A stretch of DNA of 64,000 bases from Bimastos eiseni (taxonomy: Eukaryota > Annelida > Clitellata > Crassiclitellata > Lumbricidae). The stretch spans positions 14,199,567 through 14,263,566 of the forward strand of contig OY365813.1 in NCBI GenBank assembly GCA_959347315.1, read 5' to 3'. A program made the position numbers and the translations under genes. The notes below the pieces were generated by a model. It did no database searches and had not been told where the DNA came from. It saw only the letters and a list, made by a program, of their open reading frames with translations. Shown piece after piece: positions 56,701 to 64,000 of the stretch (position 1 is its first letter; each line of letters begins with the position of its first letter).

Positions 56701-59700
56701 CTGTGTGGACCAGTTAGCAACAAAATGGTGCATAGATATCTGGATTTGTCCAAATAACCAAGCAGAAATCAAGGTTTCAATATCTGTGAATAATACGCTG
56801 AACCCGGGTTCACCGTCACTTTATCGAGAAATTTGACATTCTCGAATCCAAATGATATTTATCCACAGTCTGTGTGGACCAGTTAGCAACAAAATGGTGC
56901 ATAGATATCTGGATTTGTCCAAATAACCAAGCAGAAATCAAGGTTTCAATATCTGTGAATAATACGCTGAACCCGGGTTCACCGTCACTTTATCGAGATA
57001 TTTGACGTTCTCGAAACCAAATGATATTTATCCACAGTCTGTGTGGACCAGTTAGCAACAAAATGGTGCATAGATATCTGGATTTGTCCAAATAACCAAG
57101 CAGAAATCAAGGTTTCAATATCTGTGAATAATACGCTGAACCCGGGTTCAACGTCACTTTATCGAGAAATTTGACATTCTCGAATCCAAATGATATTTAT
57201 CCACAGTCTGTGTGGACCAGTTAGCAACAAAATGGTGCATAGATATCTGGATTTGTCCAAATAACCAAGCAGAAATCAAGGTTTCAATATCTGTGAATCT
57301 TACGCTGAACCCGGGTTCACCGTCACTTTATCGAGATATTTGACGTTCTCGAAACCAAATGATATTTATCCACAGTCTGTGTGGACCAGTTAGCAACAAA
57401 ATGGTGCATAGATATCTGGATTTGTCCAAATAACCAAGCAGAAATCAAGGTTTCAATATCTGTGAATAATACGCTGAACCCGGGTTCAACGTCACTTTAT
57501 CGAGAAATTTGACATTCTCGAATCCAAATGATATTTATCCACAGTCTGTGTGGACCAGTTAGCAACAAAATGGTGCATAGATATCTGGATTTGTCCAAAT
57601 AACCAAGCAGAAATCAAGGTTTCAATATCTGTGAATAATACGCTGAACCCGGGTTCACCGTCACTTTATCGAGAAATTTGACATTCTCGAATCCAAATGA
57701 TATTTATCCACAGTCTGTGTGGACCAGTTAGCAACAAAATGGTGCATAGATATCTGGATTTGTCCAAATAACCAAGCAGAAATCAAGGTTTCAATATCTG
57801 TGAATCTTACGCTGAACCCGGGTTCACCGTCACTTTATCGAGAAATTTGACATTCTCGTAACCAAATCATATTTATCCACAGTCTGTGTGGACCAGTTAG
57901 CAACAAAATGCTGCTTAGATATCTGGATTTGTCCAAATAACCAATCAGAAATCAAGGTTTCAATATCTGTGAATGTTACGCTGAACCCGGGTTCACCGTC
58001 ACTTTATCGAGAATTTTGACATTCTCGAAACCAAATGATATTTATCCACAGTCTGTGTGGTCCAGTTAGCAGCAAAATGGTGCATAGATATCTGGATTTG
58101 TCCAAATAACCAAGCAGAAATCAAGGTTTCAATATCTGTGAATGTTACGCTGAACCCGGGTTCACCGTCACTTTATCGAGAAATTTGACATTCTCGTAAC
58201 CAAATAATATTTATCCACAGTCTGTGTGGACCAGTTCGCAACAAAATGGTGCATAGATATCTGGATTTGTCCAAATAACCAAGCAGAAATCATGGTTTCA
58301 ATATCTGTGAATATTACGCTGAACCCGGGTTCACCGTCACTTTATCGAGAAATTTGACATTCTCGTAACCAAATAATATTTATCCACAGTCTGTGTGGAC
58401 CAGTTAGCAACAAAATGGTGCATAGATATCTGGATTTTTCCAAATAACCAAGCAGAAATCAAGGTTTCAATATCTGTGAATGTTACGCTGAACCCGGGTT
58501 CACCGTCACTTTATCGAGAAATTTGACATTCTCGAAACCAAATGATATTTATCCACAGTCTGTGTGGACCAGTTAGCAACAAAATGGTGCATAGATATCT
58601 GGATTTGTCCAAATAACCAAGCAGAAATCAAGGTTTCAATATCTGTGAATGTTACGCTGAACCCGGGTTCACCGTCACTTTATCGAGATATTTGACATTC
58701 TCGAAACCAAATGATATTTATCCACAGTCTGTGTGGACCAGTTAGCAACAAAATGGTGCATAGATATCTGGATTTGTCCAAATAACCAAGCAGAAATCAA
58801 GGTTTCAATATCTGTGAATAATACGCTGAACCCGGGTTCACCGTCACTTTATCGAGAAATTTGACATTCTCGAATCCAAATGATATTTATCCACAGTCTG
58901 TGTGGACCAGTTAGCAACAAAATGGTGCATAGATATCTGGATTTGTCCAAATAACCAAGCAGAAATCAAGGTTTCAATATCTGTGAATAATACGCTGAAC
59001 CCGGGTTCACCGTCACTTTATCGAGAAATTTGACATTCTCGAAACCAAATGATATTTATCCACAGTCTGTGTGGTCCAGTTAGCAGCAAAATGGTGCATA
59101 GATATCTGGATTTGTCCAAATAACCAAGCAGAAATCAAGGTTTCAATATCTGTGAATGTTACGCTGAACCCGGGTTCACCGTCACTTTATCGAGAAATTT
59201 GACATTCTCGTAACCAAATAATATTTATCCACAGTCTGTGTGGACCAGTTCGCAACAAAATGGTGCATAGATATCTGGATTTGTCCAAATAACCAAGCAG
59301 AAATCATGGTTTCAATATCTGTGAATATTACGCTGAACCCGGGTTCACCGTCACTTTATCGAGATATTTGACGTTCTCAAAACCAAATGATATTTATCCA
59401 CAGTCTGTGTGGACCAGTTAGCAACAAAATGCTGCTTAGATATCTGGATTTGTCCAAATAACCAAGCAGAAATCAAGGTTTCAATATCTGTGAATGTTAC
59501 GCTGAACCGGGTTCACCGTCACTTTATCGAGAAATTTGACATTCTCGTAACCAAATAATATTTATCCACAGTCTGTGTGGACCAGTTCGCAACAAAATGG
59601 TGCATAGATATCTGGATTTGTCCAAATAACCAAGCAGAAATCATGGTTTCAATATCTGTGAATATTACGCTGAACCCGGGTTCACCGTCACTTTATTGAG

Positions 59701-62700
59701 AAATTTGACATTCTCGTAACCAAATAATATTTATCCACAGTCTGTGTGGACCAGTTAGCAACAAAATGGTGCATAGATATCTGGATTTTTCCAAATAACC
59801 AAGCAGAAATCAAGGTTTCAATATCTGTGAATGTTACGCTGAACCGGGTTCACCGTCACTTTATCGAGAAATTTGACATTCTCGAAACCAAATGATATTT
59901 ATCCACAGTCTGTGTGGACCAGTTAGCAACAAAATGGTGCATAGATATCTGGATTTGTCCAAATAACCAAGCAGAAATCAAGGTTTCAATATCTGTGAAT
60001 GTTACGCTGAACCCGGGTTCACCGTCACTTTATCGAGAAATTTGACATTCTCGTAACCAAATGATATTTATCCACAGTCTGTGTGGACCAGTTAGCAACA
60101 AAATGGTGCATAGATATCTGGATTTGTCCAAATAACCAAGCAGAAATCAAGGTTTCAATATCTGTGAATAATACGCTGAACCCGGGTTCACCGTCACTTT
60201 ATCGAGAAATTTGACATTCTCGAATCCAAATGATATTTATCCACAGTCTGTGTGGACCAGTTAGCAACAAAATGGTGCATAGATATCTGGATTTGTCCAA
60301 ATAACCAAGCAGAAATCGTGGTTTCAATATCTGTGAATGTTACGCTGAACCCGGGTTCACCGTCACTTTATCGAGTTATTTGACGTTCTCGAAACCAAAT
60401 GATATTTATCCACAGTCTGTGTGGACCAGTTAGCAACAAAATGGTGCATAGATATCTGGATTTGTCCAAATAACCAAGCAGAAATCAAGGTTTCAATATC
60501 TGTGAATAATACGCTGAACCGGGTTCAACGTCACTTTATCGAGAAATTTGACATTCTCGAATCCAAATGATATTTATCCACAGTCTGTGTGGACCAGTTA
60601 GCAACAAAATGGTGCATAGATATCTGGATTTGTCCAAATAACCAAGCAGAAATCAAGGTTTCAATATCTGTGAATCTTACGCTGAACCCGGGTTCACCGT
60701 CACTTTATCGAGAAATTTGACATTCTCGTAACCAAATCATATTTATCCACAGTCTGTGTGGACCAGTTAGCAAAAAAATGCTGCTTAGATATCTGGATTT
60801 GTCCAAATAACCAATCAGAAATCAAGGTTTCAATATCTGTGAATGTTACGCTGAACCCGGGTTCACCGTCACTTTATCGAGAATTTTGACATTCTCGAAA
60901 CCAAATGATATTTATCCACAGTCTGTGTGGTCCAGTTAGCAGCAAAATGGTGCATAGATATCTGGATTTGTCCAAATAACCAAGCAGAAATCAAGGTTTC
61001 AATATCTGTGAATGTTACGCTGAACCCGGGTTCACCGTCACTTTATCGAGAAATTTGACATTCTCGTAACCAAATAATATTTATCCACAGTCTGTGTGGA
61101 CCAGTTCGCAACAAAATGGTGCATAGATATCTGGATTTGTCCAAATAACCAAGCAGAAATCATGGTTTCAATATCTGTGAATATTACGCTGAACCCGGGT
61201 TCACCGTCACTTTATCGAGATATTTGACGTTCTCAAAACCAAATGATATTTATCCACAGTCTGTGTGGACCAGTTAGCAACAAAATGCTGCTTAGATATC
61301 TGGATTTGTCCAAATAACCAAGCAGAAATCAAGGTTTCAATATCTGTGAATGTTACGCTGAACCCGGGTTCACCGTCACTTTATCGAGAAATTTGACATT
61401 CTCGTAACCAAATAATATTTATCCACAGTCTGTGTGGACCAGTTCGCAACAAAATGGTGCATAGATATCTGGATTTGTCCAAATAACCAAGCAGAAATCA
61501 TGGTTTCAATATCTGTGAATATTACGCTGAACCCGGGTTCACCGTCACTTTATCGAGAAATTTGACATTCTCGTAACCAAATAATATTTATCCACAGTCT
61601 GTGTGGACCAGTTAGCAACAAAATGGTGCATAGATATCTGGATTTTTCCAAATAACCAAGCAGAAATCAAGGTTTCAATATCTGTGAATGTTACGCTGAA
61701 CCCGGGTTCACCGTCACTTTATCGAGAAATTTGACATTCTCGAAACCAAATGATATTTATCCACAGTCTGTGTGGACCAGTTAGCAACAAAATGGTGCAT
61801 AGATATCTGGATTTGTCCAAATAACCAAGCAGAAATCAAGGTTTCAATATCTGTGAATGTTACGCTGAACCCGGGTTCACCGTCACTTTATCGAGAAATT
61901 TGACATTCTCGTAACCAAATGATATTTATCCACAGTCTGTGTGGACCAGTTAGCAACAAAATTCTGCTTAGATATCTGGATTTGTCCAAATAACCAATCA
62001 GAAATCAAGGTTTCAATATCTGTGAATGTTACGCTGAACCCGGGTTCACCGTCACTTTATCGAGAAATTTGACGTTCTCGAAACCAAATGTTATTTATCC
62101 ACAGTCTGTGTGGACCAGTTAGCAACAAAATGCTGCATAGATATCTGGATTTGTCCAAATAACCAAGCAGAAATCGTGGTTTCAATATCTGTGAATGTTA
62201 CGCTGAACCCGGGTTCACCGTCACTTTATCGAGATATTTGACGTTCTCGAAACCAAATGATATTTATCCACAGTCTGTGTGGACCAGTTAGCAACAAAAT
62301 GCTGCATAGATATCTGGATTTGTCCAAATAACCAAGCAGAAATCAAGGTTTCAATATCTGTGAATAATACGCTGAACCCGGGTTCAACGTCACTTTATCG
62401 AGAAATTTGACATTCTTGAATCCAAATGATATTTATCCACAGTCTGTGTGGACCAGTTAGCAACAAAATGGTGCATAGATATCTGGATTTGTCCAAATAA
62501 CCAAGCAGAAATCAAGGTTTCAATATCTGTGAATAATACGCTGAACCCGGGTTCACCGTCACTTTATCGAGAAATTTGACATTCTCGAATCCAAATGATA
62601 TTTATCCACAGTCTGTGTGGACCAGTTAGCAACAAAATGGTGCATAGATATCTGGATTTGTCCAAATAACCAAGCAGAAATCAAGGTTTCAATATCTGTG

Positions 62701-64000
62701 AATCTTACGCTGAACCCGGGTTCACCGTCACTTTATCGAGAAATTTGACATTCTCGTAACCAAATCATATTTATCCACAGTCTGTGTGGACCAGTTCGCA
62801 ACAAAATGCTGCTTAGATATCTGGATTTGTCCGAATAACCAAGCAGAAATCAAGGTTTCAATATCTGTGAATGTTACGCTGAACCCGGGTTCACCGTCAC
62901 TTTATCGAGAATTTTGACATTCTCGAAACCAAATGATATTTATCCACAGTCTGTGTGGTCCAGTTAGCAGCAAAATGGTGCATAGATATCTGGATTTGTC
63001 CAAATAACCAAGCAGAAATCAAGGTTTCAATATCTGTGAATGTTACGCTGAACCCGGGTTCACCGTCACTTTATCGAGAAATTTGACATTCTCGTAACCA
63101 AATAATATTTATCCACAGTCTGTGTGGATCAGTTAGCAACAAAATGGCGCATAGATATCTGGATTTGTCCAAATAACCAAGCGGAAATCAAGGTTTCAAT
63201 ATCTGTGAATGTTACGCTGAACCCTAGTTCACCGTCACTTTATCGAGAAATTTAACGTTCTCGAAACCAAATGATATTTATCCACAGTCTGTGTGGACCA
63301 GTTAGCAACAAAATGCTGCATAGATATCTGGATTTGTCCAAATAACCAAGCAGAAATCATGGTTTCAATATCTGTGAATAATACGCTGAACCCGGGTTCA
63401 CCGTCACTTTATCGAGAAATTTGACATTCTCGTAACCAAATGATATTTATCCACAGTCTGTGTGGACCAGTTAGCAACAAAATTCTGCTTAGATATCTGG
63501 ATTTGTCCAAATAACCAATTAGAAATCAAGGTTTCAATATCTGTGAATGTTACGCTGAACCCGGGTTCACCGTCACTTTATCGAGATATTTGACGTTCTC
63601 GAAACCAAATGATATTTATCCACAGTCTGTGTGGACCAGTTAGCAACAAAATGGTGCATAGATATCTGGATTTGTCCAAATGACCAAGCAGAAATCATGG
63701 TTTCAATATCTGTGAATGTTACGCTGAACCCGGGTTCACCGTCACTTTATCGAGATATTTGACGTTCTCGAAACCAAATGATATTTATCCACAGTCTGTG
63801 TGGACCAGTTAGCAACAAAATGGTGCATAGATATCTGGATTTGTCCAAATAACCAAGCAGAAATCAAGGTTTCAATATCTGTGAATAATACGCTGAACCC
63901 GGGTTCAACGTCACTTTATCGAGAAATTTGACATTCTCGAATCCAAATGATATTTATCCACAGTCTGTGTGGACCAGTTAGCAACAAAATGGTGCATAGA
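47705..64000 (+). repeat. Satellite array, 169-bp monomer, about 96 copies, continuing past the window
   Basis: Head-to-tail monomers of 169 bp. The period was measured between successive CCACAGTCTGTGTGG sites (47918, 48087, 48256, 48425). A 166-bp variant lacks three bases after TCCAAATAA. The first monomer is the most diverged. Inner copies differ by only a few bases and fall into marked types that recur as 6-, 8-, 12- and 20-monomer blocks. Each monomer holds five dyads: TGAACCCGGGTTCA, TCGAGAA-N8-TTCTCGA, CCACA-N5-TGTGG, AGATATCT and ATTTG-N2-CAAAT. No open frame is maintained. No CENP-B box and no hammerhead core were seen. It follows testican-like exon 7, so it appears intronic unless the assembly is wrong. 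Confidence 0.97.

Noticed and set aside
47705..64000. CRISPR array
   Set aside because: Regular spacing, but there are no unique spacers; the whole 169-bp unit repeats, and the DNA is eukaryotic.
47705..64000. Satellite encoding a hammerhead ribozyme or carrying a CENP-B box
   Set aside because: CGAAAC is present but no CTGANGA core on either strand; no match to TTCGNNNNANNCGGG was found in the monomer.

Overview
The window is animal (metazoan) nuclear DNA, most likely from a marine invertebrate. Evidence: intron-containing bilaterian genes with GT-AG (and one GC-AG) introns; a TTAGGG-type telomeric repeat tract; tRNA-derived SINEs; CR1/L2-like LINE tails; hAT MITEs; and very abundant microsatellites. 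The phylum cannot be fixed from sequence alone. Most long open frames are artefacts of simple repeats. Three genes are convincing, and each was reconstructed exon by exon from splice sites, phase and family motifs.

Layout: 1-1120 is the 3' end of a LINE. 1556-1950 is interstitial telomeric repeat. 2989-3184 is a promoter-like stretch with two CREs, GC-rich elements and a PBX/PREP decamer. 3571-14277 (+) is an UNCX (Unc4) paired-like homeobox gene of three exons whose two introns are full of SINE, LINE, MITE and microsatellite DNA. 14278-27900 is a gene desert with simple repeats, a 0.6 kb palindrome, a decayed Tc1/mariner transposase, MITE copies and a few GC-richer unique blocks that could be regulatory. 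27944-33355 (-) is EMG1/NEP1, the 18S rRNA pseudouridine N1-methyltransferase, with six coding exons. Head-to-head with it, 35040 onward (+), is a testican (SPOCK)-like secreted EF-hand protein gene with seven exons visible. Its thyroglobulin exon(s) are not found before the end of the window.

The most striking feature is 47705-64000: a continuous array of about 96 copies of a 169-bp satellite, still running at the window end, apparently inside an intron of the testican gene. Each monomer carries a series of short perfect dyads (a 14-bp palindrome, a 7-bp-arm hairpin and three smaller ones). The monomers are organised into nested higher-order repeats of 6, 8, 12 and 20 units.

The three genes do not form a pathway: a developmental transcription factor, a ribosome-biogenesis enzyme and an extracellular matrix proteoglycan core. 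Only the divergent EMG1/testican pair (1.7 kb apart) might share regulation. The mobile DNA is diverse: at least three LINE remnants, three tRNA-SINE copies, five copies of one hAT MITE with 8-bp target duplications, a second hAT MITE, a foldback element with a nested MITE, and TTAA-flanked palindromic mini-elements.
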